A stretch of 64,000 nucleotides of DNA from an uncultured Neglectibacter sp. (GCA_946554335.1 CAMNSA010000014.1:1-64000); one strand, 5' to 3'; counted from the stretch's first letter, positions 14,988 to 24,122 are shown. Made by a program: numbers and translations. The notes: generated from the sequence alone by a model not told the origin.

Positions 14988-15892
14988 GGCTTCACACCTC
15001 CTGTCAGCTCGGAAAGGGATTTGACTCCGTTTTTGTCCATGTATTGGGCAAGGCCCTCCGTGATCTTCACAGGAGCGTAAGGATCGGTGAACAGAACGGT
15101 CCCGATCTGCAAAGCGGCGGCCCCCGCCAGAAGCATCTCCACCGCGTCCTCCGCTGTGGAAATGCCGCCCAGACCCACAATGGGGATCTTCACCTTCTGG
15201 TAGGTCTGCCACACCATGCGCAGGGCAATGGGCAGCAAAGCCGGGCCGGACATGCCGCCGGTGTTGTTGTGTAGGATGGGGCGGCGGGTGTGAATATCAA
15301 TGCGCATCCCCGTCAGGGTATTGATGAGGGAAACCGCGTCCGCGCCGGCGCTTTCCGCAGCCACAGCCATTTCGGAAATGTCCGTCACATTGGGAGAAAG
15401 CTTTACCATCAGCGGCTTTTTGCAGTGCTTCCGCACTTCTGAAGTGATGCCGTACACCCCTTCGCAGGTGGTGCCGAACTGTACGCCCCCCTGCCTCACA
15501 TTGGGGCAGGAGATGTTGAGCTCGATCATATCCACCGGGGCGTCATTGAGCTTTTCCACGGTCTGGCAGTAATCCTCCGGGGCATTTCCCGCCACATTGG
15601 CGATGATCTTCGTCCCCTGTTTGGAGAGCCAGGGCAGATCATGCTCAATAAAATGGTCCACTCCGGGATTCTGCAGGCCTACGGCATTGAGCATACCGCC
15701 CGGCGTTTCCGTCACTCTGGGCGGCGGGTTGCCGGGGCGCTCCTTGATGGTAATTCCCTTACAGGAGATCCCGCCCAGCACGGACAGGGGGTAAAACTCG
15801 CTGTATTCCCGGCCAAAGCCAAAGGTGCCGGAGGCGGCGATGAGAGGATTCTGAAACTCCACTCCGGCTACCATCACTCGTAAATCTGCCAT
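14981..15892 (-). CDS. pyrD: Dihydroorotate dehydrogenase, catalytic subunit (class 1B)
   Basis: 303 residues, an FMN TIM barrel oxidising dihydroorotate to orotate. The catalytic-loop cysteine is in ELNISCPNV (about 128-136), FMN-binding segments include SGTFGFGREY and GLGGISTAEDA. Class 1B is indicated by its partner pyrK 58 bp upstream, which carries electrons to NAD+. Start ATG 15892. Part of the pyr operon. Confidence 0.95.
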   Translation of the reverse strand: MADLRVMVAGVEFQNPLIAASGTFGFGREYSEFYPLSVLGGISCKGITIKERPGNPPPRVTETPGGMLNAVGLQNPGVDHFIEHDLPWLSKQGTKIIANVAGNAPEDYCQTVEKLNDAPVDMIELNISCPNVRQGGVQFGTTCEGVYGITSEVRKHCKKPLMVKLSPNVTDISEMAVAAESAGADAVSLINTLTGMRIDIHTRRPILHNNTGGMSGPALLPIALRMVWQTYQKVKIPIVGLGGISTAEDAVEMLLAGAAALQIGTVLFTDPYAPVKITEGLAQYMDKNGVKSLSELTGGVKPW

Positions 15893-15950
15893 ATAGGTTC
15901 ACCCGCTTTTCTCGTTTCTTCTCACTGAATCCAAAATAACCCGTCTTCTC

Positions 15951-16832
15951 TCACAGCACGACCCGGCGGCTGTCAAAGACAGGGCCGTCCTTACAGACAT
16001 GACCATAGTACCAGCCATCCGGCGGCAAAGTTTCCTTTGTGACAAATTGTCCATTGGACAATTTTTGCCCATCGGGCAATTTGGGGGTTGTCCGCGCTCC
16101 TTTTTTCGTGTCAAGTTCTCCGAAGGGGAACTTGCAGTCCGTTTGCGCATAGCGCAAACGGACTGCACAGCCAAGGCAGGCGCCAATGCCGCAGGCCATG
16201 CGCTCCTCCAAAGAGAGGAAGCAGGGCACATTTCTTCTTTCCGCGAGCTTAGCCGCCGCCTTCAGCATGGGAGAAGGACCGCAAGCAAACATCATTTCAA
16301 ATTCTTCCCGCTCCGCCAGCGCCGTCACCAAACCGTGGAAGCCATAGCTGCCGTCATCGGTGGCGACGAGAGTCTTTGCCCCCGCCGCCTTGAAATCCTG
16401 TTCTAATATCACGGCGCTCTCTGAGCGGAAGCCCAGCACAGCCACGGCATTTTCTTTCAGCTCTGCTGCACAGCCTAAAAGGGGCGGAACGCCGATGCCG
16501 CCGCCCACAAGCAGGGTGCGCTTATCGGGGTCAACGGGAAAGCCGTTTCCCAAAGGAGCGAGGATCTCCAACTCCTGTCCCTGTCGGAATTCCGCCAGCT
16601 CCGCCGTGCCCCGGCCCCTGATCTGGAACACAAAGCGCAGAGTGCCCCGCTCCCGGTCGATCCCGCAGATGGAGATGGGGCGGCGCAGGGTATGCCCCGG
16701 CAGCCTGATTTGGGCGAACTGCCCCGGCCGGGCTTTTGCCGCAAGCTCCGGACAGTCCAATATAAAATCATACACATCGGCGGTAAGCCTTTCCGCTTTG
16801 ACCAGCCTGCCAGTTTTGGAATCATACTTCAT
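15951..16832 (-). CDS. pyrK: Dihydroorotate dehydrogenase electron-transfer subunit, with in-frame insertion
   Basis: 293 residues, against the usual 250-265. FAD domain with RPISICGID (51-59), NAD domain with VGGGIGVPP (109-117), and a C-terminal [2Fe-2S] domain. The cluster cysteines are Cys214, Cys219, Cys222 and Cys280. The last gap is 57 residues instead of about 14: roughly residues 226-273 are extra and correspond to DNA made of four perfect palindromes (16044-16166). Before and after it the family sequence resumes (GIGACLGCAV ... HVCKDGPVF), so the frame is intact and the protein probably works. AAGGGG precedes ATG 16832. Confidence 0.92.
   Translation of the reverse strand: MKYDSKTGRLVKAERLTADVYDFILDCPELAAKARPGQFAQIRLPGHTLRRPISICGIDRERGTLRFVFQIRGRGTAELAEFRQGQELEILAPLGNGFPVDPDKRTLLVGGGIGVPPLLGCAAELKENAVAVLGFRSESAVILEQDFKAAGAKTLVATDDGSYGFHGLVTALAEREEFEMMFACGPSPMLKAAAKLAERRNVPCFLSLEERMACGIGACLGCAVRLRYAQTDCKFPFGELDTKKGARTTPKLPDGQKLSNGQFVTKETLPPDGWYYGHVCKDGPVFDSRRVVL
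16044..16166. repeat. Four consecutive palindromes inside the pyrK coding region
   Basis: AAATTGTCC-ATT-GGACAATTT (16044-16064), TTGCCC-ATC-GGGCAA (16065-16079), AAGTTC..GAACTT (16113-16133) and a 33-bp perfect palindrome with 15-bp arms (GCAGTCCGTTTGCGC, 16134-16166). All lie within the extra segment of PyrK and keep the reading frame. This looks like a palindromic element that inserted into a gene and is translated. Confidence 0.85.
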
Positions 16833-16847
16833 GGGCTTTTCCCCTTT

Positions 16848-17381
16848 TCACTTTAACTCGATCCAGAAAACCTTGACCGTCTCATTTTCCTCCGGCACAA
16901 AAACCTCCCGCTGGAACACACCGCCGTTTGCCAGAATGGTCTTTTCGCTGCCCGTATTTTCCTTGCCGCAGGAGACCATCACCCAATAAAGTCCCCGCTC
17001 CCTGGCCCGATCAAGACATTGCCGGAGCATTTCTTTGGCGTACCCCTTCCGGCGCTCATCGGGCCTGACGCTGTAGCCGATATGACCGCCGAACATGGAT
17101 AAAGCCGGATGGTCGATATGATGGCGCAGATCGATCATCCCAATGAGCCTGTTGTCTGCTTCCCTCACGGCAAGATACTGCGTGCTGACGGCATGCTCTT
17201 TGGGGCAGACTGCCGGATCGTTTTTTTGCCGAATGGAAGTAAGCCATGCTTCGGCGCTTTCAAATTTTCGGAGACCGGAACAGCCGTCAAATTCACTGCC
17301 GCTTTCCAAAAACTCCCGGCGATAGGCCATGATCTGCTCTGCGTATTGGACGCAGGGTATTTTCAAAACAATTTCACTCAT
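16848..17381 (-). CDS. GNAT family acetyltransferase inside the pyr operon
   Basis: 177 residues, RimJ/RimL-like GNAT with the acetyl-CoA loop SVRPDERRKGYAKEML near residues 110-125 and the late NTGSEKTILANGG typical of this subgroup. GGAAGGA precedes ATG 17381. It sits between pyrF (18 bp upstream) and pyrK (15 bp downstream), a place with no pyrimidine role I know of, so it is probably a passenger gene. Substrate unknown. Confidence 0.85.
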   Translation of the reverse strand: MSEIVLKIPCVQYAEQIMAYRREFLESGSEFDGCSGLRKFESAEAWLTSIRQKNDPAVCPKEHAVSTQYLAVREADNRLIGMIDLRHHIDHPALSMFGGHIGYSVRPDERRKGYAKEMLRQCLDRARERGLYWVMVSCGKENTGSEKTILANGGVFQREVFVPEENETVKVFWIELK

Positions 17382-17399
17382 GTGGGTTTCTTCCTTTCC

Positions 17400-18335
17400 T
17401 CAGGGAAGCCGGAGCGCTCCGATCTTCATCACGATCTCGTCTCTCATGCGAATCGCTTCCCGGCGGGCGGCTTCGGCATAATCCTCTTCCTGACAGCTCT
17501 CTTTTTGCCACGCGCACATGATCGCTCGGGAGGAATTGACGATAGCTCCCAAACCGTTTTGGTCAAAGGCGGGAGCCACGCTGTCCGCCGCACCACCCTG
17601 AGCTCCATAGCCCGGCACCAAAAAGAAGGTGTGGGGCAATTCTCTTCGAAGCTCTTCCAGCTGCTGGGGGTAAGTGGCTCCCACTACGGCGCCCACGCCG
17701 GAATAACCGTATTTTCCCGGCAGCTCTTTTCCCCAGCTTTCACATCTTTCTCCCATCAGGCGATAGACGGTCTCGCCGGTTTCAAGCTTCCTGTCCTGCA
17801 GCTCTCCGGAGGAAGGGTTGGAGGTTTTCACAAGCACAAAAATGCCTCTGTCACGCTCTGAGCACACCTGTAAAAGCGGCTCAATACCGTCAGTTCCCAG
17901 ATAGCCGTTTACCGTGAGGGCGTCCGCGCCAAAGGCCTCAAAGCATGTCTCTTCCACCTGGGTCACCCCCAGATGGGCGGTGGAATAGGCCTGCATGGTA
18001 GCGCCGATATCGTTGCGCTTGCCGTCTGTGATCACGAACAGACCCTTTTCTTTTGCATAGGAGATGGTCTCTGTGAGAGCCCTTACACCCTGCCAGCCGT
18101 ACATCTCATAATAGGCGGCCTGCGGCTTGACTGCCGGAACAATGCCGCACAAGGCGTCGATAAGCCCCTTATTGAAGGCAAGCAGCGCGTTGGCCGCCCC
18201 TTCCAGGTTCTTCCCGTATTTTGCAAAGCTTTCCCGGCGGATAAACTCCGGGATATAGTCAAGCTTCGGATCCAGCCCGGCCACCGTGGGGTTCTGCACT
18301 TCCACGATCCTTTCCATCAGCCTGTCAAACGACAT
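17400..18335 (-). CDS. pyrF: Orotidine 5'-phosphate decarboxylase
   Basis: About 311 residues, the longer (type 2) OMP decarboxylase form. The catalytic Asp-Lys-Asp array is seen in VITDGKRNDIGATM near residues 93-106. It converts OMP to UMP. I prefer ATG 18335, seven bases after GGGAGG; ATG 18341 overlaps the pyrC stop by four bases but leaves no spacing. Either way translation is coupled to pyrC. Confidence 0.94.
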   Translation of the reverse strand: MSFDRLMERIVEVQNPTVAGLDPKLDYIPEFIRRESFAKYGKNLEGAANALLAFNKGLIDALCGIVPAVKPQAAYYEMYGWQGVRALTETISYAKEKGLFVITDGKRNDIGATMQAYSTAHLGVTQVEETCFEAFGADALTVNGYLGTDGIEPLLQVCSERDRGIFVLVKTSNPSSGELQDRKLETGETVYRLMGERCESWGKELPGKYGYSGVGAVVGATYPQQLEELRRELPHTFFLVPGYGAQGGAADSVAPAFDQNGLGAIVNSSRAIMCAWQKESCQEEDYAEAARREAIRMRDEIVMKIGALRLP

Positions 18336-18337
18336 GT

Positions 18338-19624
18338 TCATTCCTCCCTTTCCAGTTCATCATAGACTTTTCTGCCTGAACAGAAGGTCATTTTTATCTT
18401 TCCCCTGAGGGTCATCCCTTTGAAGGGGGTGTTTTTACTTTTTCCGTGCAGGGCGTTTGCATCCACCGTCCAGCTTTCCTGAGGCGCAAACAGCGCCACA
18501 TCCGCCGGAGCGCCCTCCTGTAAAGTTCCCGCGGGGATCCCAAGAATCCGTGCGGGAGCAAGACTCATCTTTCTGACGATCTCCAAAAGGCTCAGCTCTC
18601 CCGAAAGGGCCGTGCAAACCGCGGCAAGGGAGGTCTCCATGCCGATGGAGCCGTTGGGGGCGGTGAGAAAATCCGCCTTTTCCTCCGGCGCGTGGGGAGC
18701 ATGGTCGGTGGCGATGGCGTCTATCGTGCCGTCCTTTAAGCCCTCGATCAGCGCAAGCCGGTCTTCCTCCGTTCTCAGGGGCGGATTCATCCGGTAATCA
18801 GCGTCTCGTTTCTTCAGCGCCTCCTGTGTCAGCAGCAGGTAGTGGGGGCAGGTTTCCGCTGTCACCCGCACACCTCTGCGCTTCGCGTCCCGGATCAGCT
18901 CCACGGAGCCCCTGGTGCTCACATGGCAGATATGAATGGGCGCGTCTACGGAAGCCGCCGCCGCGATCTCTCTGGCTGTCCCGCAGTCCTCCGCCGCCGC
19001 TGGGATGCCCTTCACGCCAAGCTGACGGGAAACTGTGCCCTCGTTCATCAGACCGCCGGCGGCCAGATACAGGTCCTCGCAGTGGGCGGTGAGAGTCATC
19101 CCCAGCTTCTCAGCCTCCTCCAGCGCTTTTAACAGGCATCCGGTATCCACCACAGGCCTGCCGTCATCGCTGAGAGCAATGGCTCCCGCCGCTTTCAGCG
19201 CCGGAAAGTCCGCAACCTCTTTTCCTTCCAAATTCCGGGTGACACAGGCGGCGGGGTACACATGAGCGCTTGCCCCTTCCGCCCGCTCCAGCAGGCTTCT
19301 CACGACTTCCGGAGAATCCAGTGCAGGCTTTGTGTTGGGCATGCACAAGAGGCTGGTCACCCCTCCCGCCGCCGCAGCCCGGCACCCGGAAAGCACATCC
19401 TCCTTGTGAGTCTGCCCCGGATCCCTCAGGTGAACATGCATATCCACAAGCCCCGGAATCGCCGTAAAACCCCGGGCGTCTATCACTTCATCCGCCTGAG
19501 AAAGCAGTCGGGAAAGGTCTTCTCCCAAAGCGGCGATCTTTCCCTCGGAAAGGAAAAGGTCGCCCACAAGCTCACTGTCTTTTGACGGATCCAGAATTCT
19601 CGATCCTCTGATCAGCGTATTCAA
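18338..19624 (-). CDS. pyrC: Dihydroorotase
   Basis: 428 residues of the amidohydrolase fold. Zinc ligands: DMHVHLRDPG (His-x-His) near residue 60, HICHVST near 232, and Asp in ATDHAPH near 305. It closes carbamoyl aspartate to dihydroorotate. I chose TTG 19624 because GGGGAGG is correctly spaced and the family start (..IRGSRILDPS) follows; the longer frame to 19672 reaches into ydcF. Ends by ATGA overlap with pyrF. pyrB, pyrE and carAB are not in the window. Confidence 0.93.
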   Translation of the reverse strand: MNTLIRGSRILDPSKDSELVGDLFLSEGKIAALGEDLSRLLSQADEVIDARGFTAIPGLVDMHVHLRDPGQTHKEDVLSGCRAAAAGGVTSLLCMPNTKPALDSPEVVRSLLERAEGASAHVYPAACVTRNLEGKEVADFPALKAAGAIALSDDGRPVVDTGCLLKALEEAEKLGMTLTAHCEDLYLAAGGLMNEGTVSRQLGVKGIPAAAEDCGTAREIAAAASVDAPIHICHVSTRGSVELIRDAKRRGVRVTAETCPHYLLLTQEALKKRDADYRMNPPLRTEEDRLALIEGLKDGTIDAIATDHAPHAPEEKADFLTAPNGSIGMETSLAAVCTALSGELSLLEIVRKMSLAPARILGIPAGTLQEGAPADVALFAPQESWTVDANALHGKSKNTPFKGMTLRGKIKMTFCSGRKVYDELEREE

Positions 19625-19638
19625 AGCCTTTCCTCCCC

Positions 19639-20412
19639 TCACCGTTCTAAAATCAATCGCTCGGCCTGCCACTTGGTCAGCGACAAAAGCTCTCTGCCAT
19701 AGTAAAGAGGGAACAGCAGCGGATCCGTTTCAGCCACCAGGGCGTAAGGGGTGAATCCGGCGTTTTCCGCCAGCTTCAGGGCCCGGTACATATGAAAGCT
19801 CTGGGTGACCACGGCCACCGTTTCCCCCACGCCGTTTTCCCTTGCCACCTCTCTGGCGAAGTTCATGTTCTCCCTGGTATTTTTCGACTTGTCCTCCAAA
19901 AAGATGCGTTCCTTTTCCACCCCCATGCGGATCAGGGCGTGGCGCTGGGCCTCGGCCTCCGTGCAGGGTTCGTTGTCCCCCTGCCCTCCGGTGACGATGC
20001 ACTTGGCCTCAGGATGGGCAAGCAGATATTTCCCCGCCGCCTCTACCCGATTTTGCAGGCTCACGCCCAGATGCTCGATGCTGTAGACCTGGCTGCCCAG
20101 CACCAGCACATCGGCGTTTGCCGGAACGGCCTGAGAAGCAGCGGTACACAGCAGTACGGTAAGGTAGACGCACCAGCCGATCCCCAGCCCATAAAGGCCG
20201 GAAAGCACCCGGACAAACAATTTGCACCTGGGGCTTCTCTCTTTCGCCCGCCGGTAGTAGTAAAGAAGCAGAAAACCCATCAGGCAAACCCCTGCTCCGA
20301 AAAACATTCCAATGCCTACGCCTCTGCGGACCAGGGGCAGCATAAACCAGACTGTGCCCGTCAGGCACAGCAACATTCCAATGATCCTCAAAACCTTTAA
20401 GAAAGTCTTCAT
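19639..20412 (-). CDS. YdcF/SanA family (DUF218) membrane protein
   Basis: 257 residues: three or four hydrophobic helices in the first 95 residues, then a DUF218 domain with VLVLGSQVY, CIVTGGQGDNEPCTEA and LEDKSKNTRENM, the conserved acidic/Gly motifs of the family. Linked to cell-envelope functions (vancomycin sensitivity for SanA), biochemistry unknown. GGAAAGGA precedes the ATG. First gene of the run that continues into pyrC 14 bp later. Confidence 0.85.
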   Translation of the reverse strand: MKTFLKVLRIIGMLLCLTGTVWFMLPLVRRGVGIGMFFGAGVCLMGFLLLYYYRRAKERSPRCKLFVRVLSGLYGLGIGWCVYLTVLLCTAASQAVPANADVLVLGSQVYSIEHLGVSLQNRVEAAGKYLLAHPEAKCIVTGGQGDNEPCTEAEAQRHALIRMGVEKERIFLEDKSKNTRENMNFAREVARENGVGETVAVVTQSFHMYRALKLAENAGFTPYALVAETDPLLFPLYYGRELLSLTKWQAERLILER

Positions 20413-20738
20413 GGGCAGTTGATTTCCTTTCCGGCAGCTTGTCCCTTCTCTTTCCCTCTTTATTTACAAAGAGAAGAGAAAAAGGGAAAACGGTCAAAAT
20501 GATCCTTTCCCCTTACTATACAACATTTTCCCGATTCTGTACAGCCTCATCTTCCCTCTTTTTCCCCTTTTCAACTCCCGGTGAAAAGCGGGAAAGGAGG
20601 GAGAAAGCAGGGGGCAAAAAACCGTGCAGGGTCCCGGCTTCATGCCAAAGAGATCGAAAAAAGCGGCCCGCCGCAAGCAGGCCTGAGGGCAGTTTAAAAG
20701 GGCCGCCGTAAAAACCTTTCACAGCGGCCCTTTTTTTC
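20413..20738. other. Intergenic region, promoter side of the ydcF-pyr run
   Basis: No gene is visible. On the minus strand TATAGT at about 20515-20520 could be a -10 for the ydcF-pyr transcript, but the -35 is poor. No PyrR-type attenuator is obvious. The right end holds the terminator at 20696-20737. Confidence 0.4.
20696..20737 (-). terminator. Terminator after the sugar isomerase gene
   Basis: GGGCCGC/GCGGCCC stem with a 17-base loop, T runs on both sides, starting two bases past the stop at 20739. Confidence 0.7.
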
Positions 20739-21581
20739 TCAGCCGATCTTTTCTTTCAGGAACTGCACAGCCGTCCCGATATCCTTTTCCGGGTCGTCTC
20801 CCACTTCCCGCTCAATAGTGAGGAAGCCGCGGTAGCCGATATCATTGAGCGCCTTTAAATACCGGGGGAAATCCACGTCTCCCTCCCCTAAGGGCAGCTC
20901 GATAAAGGAGGGGTCGGAAAGCATTTCCGATTCTTCCAGCCCATAAAGGATCTCAGGCTTCATGTCTCTCAGCTTTTTGCCGTCCTTGGCGTGAGTGTGC
21001 ACGATATAGTCCTTCAGTGTGTACACCGCCTCTACCGGGTCGTCTCCGGTGACCATCACGAAGTTGGCCGGGTCCAGATTCACCGCCACGCCGGTGGAGT
21101 GAAGCCCATCCAGAAACTGCCGGAGAGTCTCAGCCTCCTCCGGCCCCGTCTCAATAGCGAAATGGGCACGAAGGCTGTCCGCGTAGGCGGCAAGCTTTCC
21201 GCAGGCCTCCTGCATCACCCCATAGCGGGGATGGCTCTTCTCCTTGGGCACCACGCCGATATGGGTGGTGACCACATTGGTTTCCAGGTCTGCCGCCAAG
21301 TCCAGAATCCGCTTGGAGCATTCGATCAGCTCCGGGTTTTCTTCCGCGTTTCCAAAGCCTCTGCCCAAGTCGCCGCACAAAGCGGAGATCTGAAGACCGT
21401 GGTCCTTCGCCGCCTTCAAAAACTCTCTGCGCTTCTCTGCCGTCATGTTTTCCGGGGCCATCTCTCCCCGGGTGCAATACACCTGGATCCCCTTCGCGCC
21501 CAGCGCCTCCGCCTTTTTTAACGCGGTGGGAAAATCCACACGGAAAGAGTCCAGCATTACGCCGATAGAAAAAGGATACAT
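20739..21581 (-). CDS. Sugar phosphate isomerase/epimerase (xylose isomerase-like TIM barrel)
   Basis: 280 residues of the AP-endonuclease-2 superfamily. Metal-site features: TTHIGVVP near 105, ETGPEEAE near 143, NLDPANFVM near 168, HTHAKDG near 197, and ERE at the end of the barrel (IEREVG). It probably isomerises or epimerises a keto-sugar or inositol derivative. AAGGAGG precedes the ATG. It follows the Gfo/Idh gene by 30 bp; such pairs usually act in one sugar or inositol pathway. Confidence 0.87.
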   Translation of the reverse strand: MYPFSIGVMLDSFRVDFPTALKKAEALGAKGIQVYCTRGEMAPENMTAEKRREFLKAAKDHGLQISALCGDLGRGFGNAEENPELIECSKRILDLAADLETNVVTTHIGVVPKEKSHPRYGVMQEACGKLAAYADSLRAHFAIETGPEEAETLRQFLDGLHSTGVAVNLDPANFVMVTGDDPVEAVYTLKDYIVHTHAKDGKKLRDMKPEILYGLEESEMLSDPSFIELPLGEGDVDFPRYLKALNDIGYRGFLTIEREVGDDPEKDIGTAVQFLKEKIG

Positions 21582-21611
21582 TCTGGTTCCTCCTTAAAAG
21601 AATTTCACATT

Positions 21612-22667
21612 TCAGTTAAGCTCGATCTCCCGATGCTGCCGGGAAGAATCGTAAATGGCCTGCATCATTTTCGCCGTGATGATCACTGTGTCGATATGAG
21701 AGGGCAGCTTCTCTCCGGTGCGTACACAGCGCAGGAAAGCGTCGATCTCGTTTTGGAAGTGGTCTCTCGTGTGGAAGACGGGCTGGTATTCCACAAGCGC
21801 GCCGTGCTCCTGCGTATAGACGGTAAAGTTCTTTCCGTATTGCAGGCGGATCCCGGCCTTGTCTCCCATAAAATCAATATACTGCTCCGCTTCCCCGATA
21901 TTCTGAGCCCAGGCGCCGTTGATGGTGATGACCGGACCTGAGGTGCGTACCAAACCGGTGACGGAATCCTCCACATCGTAGACGCCGTTATAGTCCGGCG
22001 GTCCCGCCCACATATCCTGATAGGCGTAGTTCTTCATATCCCGCCCCAGCTTGCAGAAGGTCTCGCCGCTGACGGTCTTTACGGTAGGATCGCCGCAGCA
22101 GTACATGACGATGTCCAGGTAATGCACGCCCCAATCGATCAGAGCTCCGCCTCCCGCGATCTCTTTCGTGGTAAAGGCTCCGCCCAGGCCGGGGATAGAG
22201 CGGTGCGCCCGAAAGCTCACATACACATGGTGGACCTCGCCCAGCTTTCCGCTGTCGATATACTTCTTGATCAGGTTGACGCCGTCGTTAAAGCGGTTCA
22301 CTACCCCGATATTCAGGGTCTTCCCGGTCTCATGCTGGGCCTGCTGCATCTCAAGGGCCTCCGAGTAAGTCCTGGCCGCCGGCTTTTCGCACAGCACATG
22401 CTTTCCCGCCCGCAGGGCGTCTATGGCGATCCGGGGGTGGAGATTGTTGGGTGTGCAGACGGACACCGCCTCCACCTCCGGGTCGGCAAGAACCTCTTTA
22501 TAATCTGTCACTGCTTTCCCGCAGCCGTATTTTTCCACGGCGGCCTCGGCCCGCTGGGGAAGAATATCGCAGAAATACAGGATCTCTGCCTCCGGGTTGT
22601 TCAAATAGGAAGGAATATGGGCCGCGTTGGCAATGGTTCCGCAGCCGATCACCGCAACTTTTATCAT
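21612..22667 (-). CDS. Gfo/Idh/MocA family oxidoreductase
   Basis: 351 residues. Rossmann motif VAVIGCGTIANAAH at the start, catalytic LCEKPAARTY near residue 95, then a substrate-binding domain with GGGALIDWGVHYLDI typical of the family. It is a relative, not a close copy, of the 9662 protein. I prefer ATG 22667 after AGGTGGGAG; GTG 22676 is the alternative. In operon with the sugar isomerase; substrate unknown. Confidence 0.88.
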   Translation of the reverse strand: MIKVAVIGCGTIANAAHIPSYLNNPEAEILYFCDILPQRAEAAVEKYGCGKAVTDYKEVLADPEVEAVSVCTPNNLHPRIAIDALRAGKHVLCEKPAARTYSEALEMQQAQHETGKTLNIGVVNRFNDGVNLIKKYIDSGKLGEVHHVYVSFRAHRSIPGLGGAFTTKEIAGGGALIDWGVHYLDIVMYCCGDPTVKTVSGETFCKLGRDMKNYAYQDMWAGPPDYNGVYDVEDSVTGLVRTSGPVITINGAWAQNIGEAEQYIDFMGDKAGIRLQYGKNFTVYTQEHGALVEYQPVFHTRDHFQNEIDAFLRCVRTGEKLPSHIDTVIITAKMMQAIYDSSRQHREIELN

Positions 22668-22762
22668 CTCTCCCACCTCATTTTCTCCTGAATTTTGGCT
22701 CCAGCTTCATTATATCAGATTCTTTCCTGTTTGCAAGAAGAGAAAAAGAGGAAGCCCCTCCA

Positions 22763-22791
22763 TTGCCTCCGGCAGTTTTTTATAGTACAAT
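22763..22791 (+). promoter_or_regulatory. Promoter of the nitroreductase gene
   Basis: TTGCCT and TACAAT separated by 17 bp, 36 bp before the ATG at 22828. Confidence 0.6.
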
Positions 22792-22827
22792 AGCAGGAGA
22801 AAAAGAACGGAGAAAGGAAGAACTTCC

Positions 22828-23547
22828 ATGACAAACGAAACCATCCGGCTTTTGATGGAGCGGAAATCCATGCGGGTCTTTGAGGAAAAAGAGGTCCCGG
22901 AGGAAGTGAAGGACACCATTCTGAATGCCGCCATGAGAGCACCCACCGCCGGGAACTCCATGCTCTATTCCATTCTGGACATTACAGATCAGGCGTTAAA
23001 GGATCAGCTGGCCGTCACCTGCGACCATCAGCCCTTTATCGCCACCGCCCCTATGGTATTGGTCTTTTTGACGGATTACCGGCGCTGGTACAGGAAATTC
23101 AAGCAGGCAGGCTGCGAAAATGTGCCCGCCCCCAGAATGGGAGACCTGCTGCTGGCCGCCAACGACGCCGTCATCGCCGCCCACACCGCCTGTATCGCCG
23201 CCGACAGCTTAGGGCTTGGCTCCTGCTATATCGGCGATGTGCTGGAACAGTGGGAGACCCACCGGGAAATTCTGCATCTGCCCCAATATGTGGCCCCCAT
23301 TTCCATGCTGGTATTAGGCTACCCCACCCAGCAGCAGAAGGAACGAAAGCAGCTTTCCCGCTTTCCAAAGGAAATGATCGTGTTCGAGAACCACTACCGC
23401 GATCTCACAGAGGAAGAGCTGCAAAGCTTTTACGACAACGACCGGGCCAAGGCGTTTTACGAGCGGAAGTATATTTCGGACTTCTCCGTGGAGATGTCCC
23501 GCTCCGCGGAGGAGATCGTGAAGAACTGGAAGGGGAAAATGTCTTGA
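22828..23547 (+). CDS. Nitroreductase family FMN protein
   Basis: 239 residues. The N-terminal RKSMRVFEEKEVPEEV and following AAMRAPTAGNSML are the FMN-binding part of the family; GLGSCYIGDV near 130 is the second conserved strand. It reduces nitro or quinone compounds, or acts as a flavin reductase, using NAD(P)H. Usually dimeric. AGAAAGGAAG precedes the ATG. Its stop codon lies within the hairpin that begins the palindromic repeat at 23542. Confidence 0.88.
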   Translation: MTNETIRLLMERKSMRVFEEKEVPEEVKDTILNAAMRAPTAGNSMLYSILDITDQALKDQLAVTCDHQPFIATAPMVLVFLTDYRRWYRKFKQAGCENVPAPRMGDLLLAANDAVIAAHTACIAADSLGLGSCYIGDVLEQWETHREILHLPQYVAPISMLVLGYPTQQQKERKQLSRFPKEMIVFENHYRDLTEEELQSFYDNDRAKAFYERKYISDFSVEMSRSAEEIVKNWKGKMS

Positions 23548-23830
23548 GCTTCGCTCAAGACATCTCGAATTTCACTTCCCGGCTTGAAAAGCCGTGATCC
23601 CGCAAAGCGGGACCGTGAAATTTCGTTAATTTAAGAAGTGAGAAAAAGATTGAGCTTCGCTCAAGCTGTCTCGAATTTCGAATTGAGATTTGAAAAATCT
23701 CAATTTCCCGGCTTGAAAAGCCGTGATCCCGCAAAGCGGGACCGTGAAATTTCGGAAATAAATTTGAGATTTGAAAAACCTCAATTTGCTTACGCAAATC
23801 GCAAAATTTCGGGAAGAGTGTCAGGGGGAG
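23542..23830. repeat. Two cruciform-type repeats in tandem
   Basis: Copy one: TCTTGAGC/GCTCAAGA (23542-23560), then outer stem CGAATTTCAC (23566) with GTGAAATTTCG (23615-23625) around CGGCTT/AAGCCG and TCCCGC/GCGGGA. Copy two (23650-23755) has the same plan, with an extra AATTGAGATTT/AAATCTCAATT hairpin set into the left arm. A third TTGAGATTT/TTTGCTTACGCAAA cluster ends near 23810. Both are inverted relative to the copy at 11126. Confidence 0.8.
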
Positions 23831-23925
23831 CTAAGGCGGCATACTTGGCTCCCCTTTGGGGCGCTGGTGCGAACTGACCGAGCCGATAGGCGAGAAGAAC
23901 GCCCTTTCTGACAACTAACAACTGA

Positions 23926-24110
23926 AAGCCGCCCTCTCCGTCATGGCTTCGCCATGCCACCTCTCCCAAAGGGAGAGGCAAGAGGTTTTCTGCGGTTCGC
24001 GGCTTTACAGCCATCCTCTTGCTTCCCTCACAGCCTCCCCTTATTTATAGAAGGGGAGGCTGTGAGGGAGCCAAGGGCAAGGGCAGCCCTGCCGCTCAAC
24101 TCGAGAAGAC
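23926..24110. repeat. Palindromic elements of the CTCTCCC/GGGAGAG type
   Basis: CCCTCTCC, inner CATGGC/GCCATG, then CTCTCCCAAAGGGAGAG and CAAG (23930-23985); and CTCCCTCACAGCCTCCCC.. paired with its complement (24027-24071), followed by GAGCCAAGG. No gene is visible in 23831-24188. Confidence 0.6.
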
Positions 24111-24122
24111 TTTATTTGCCGA

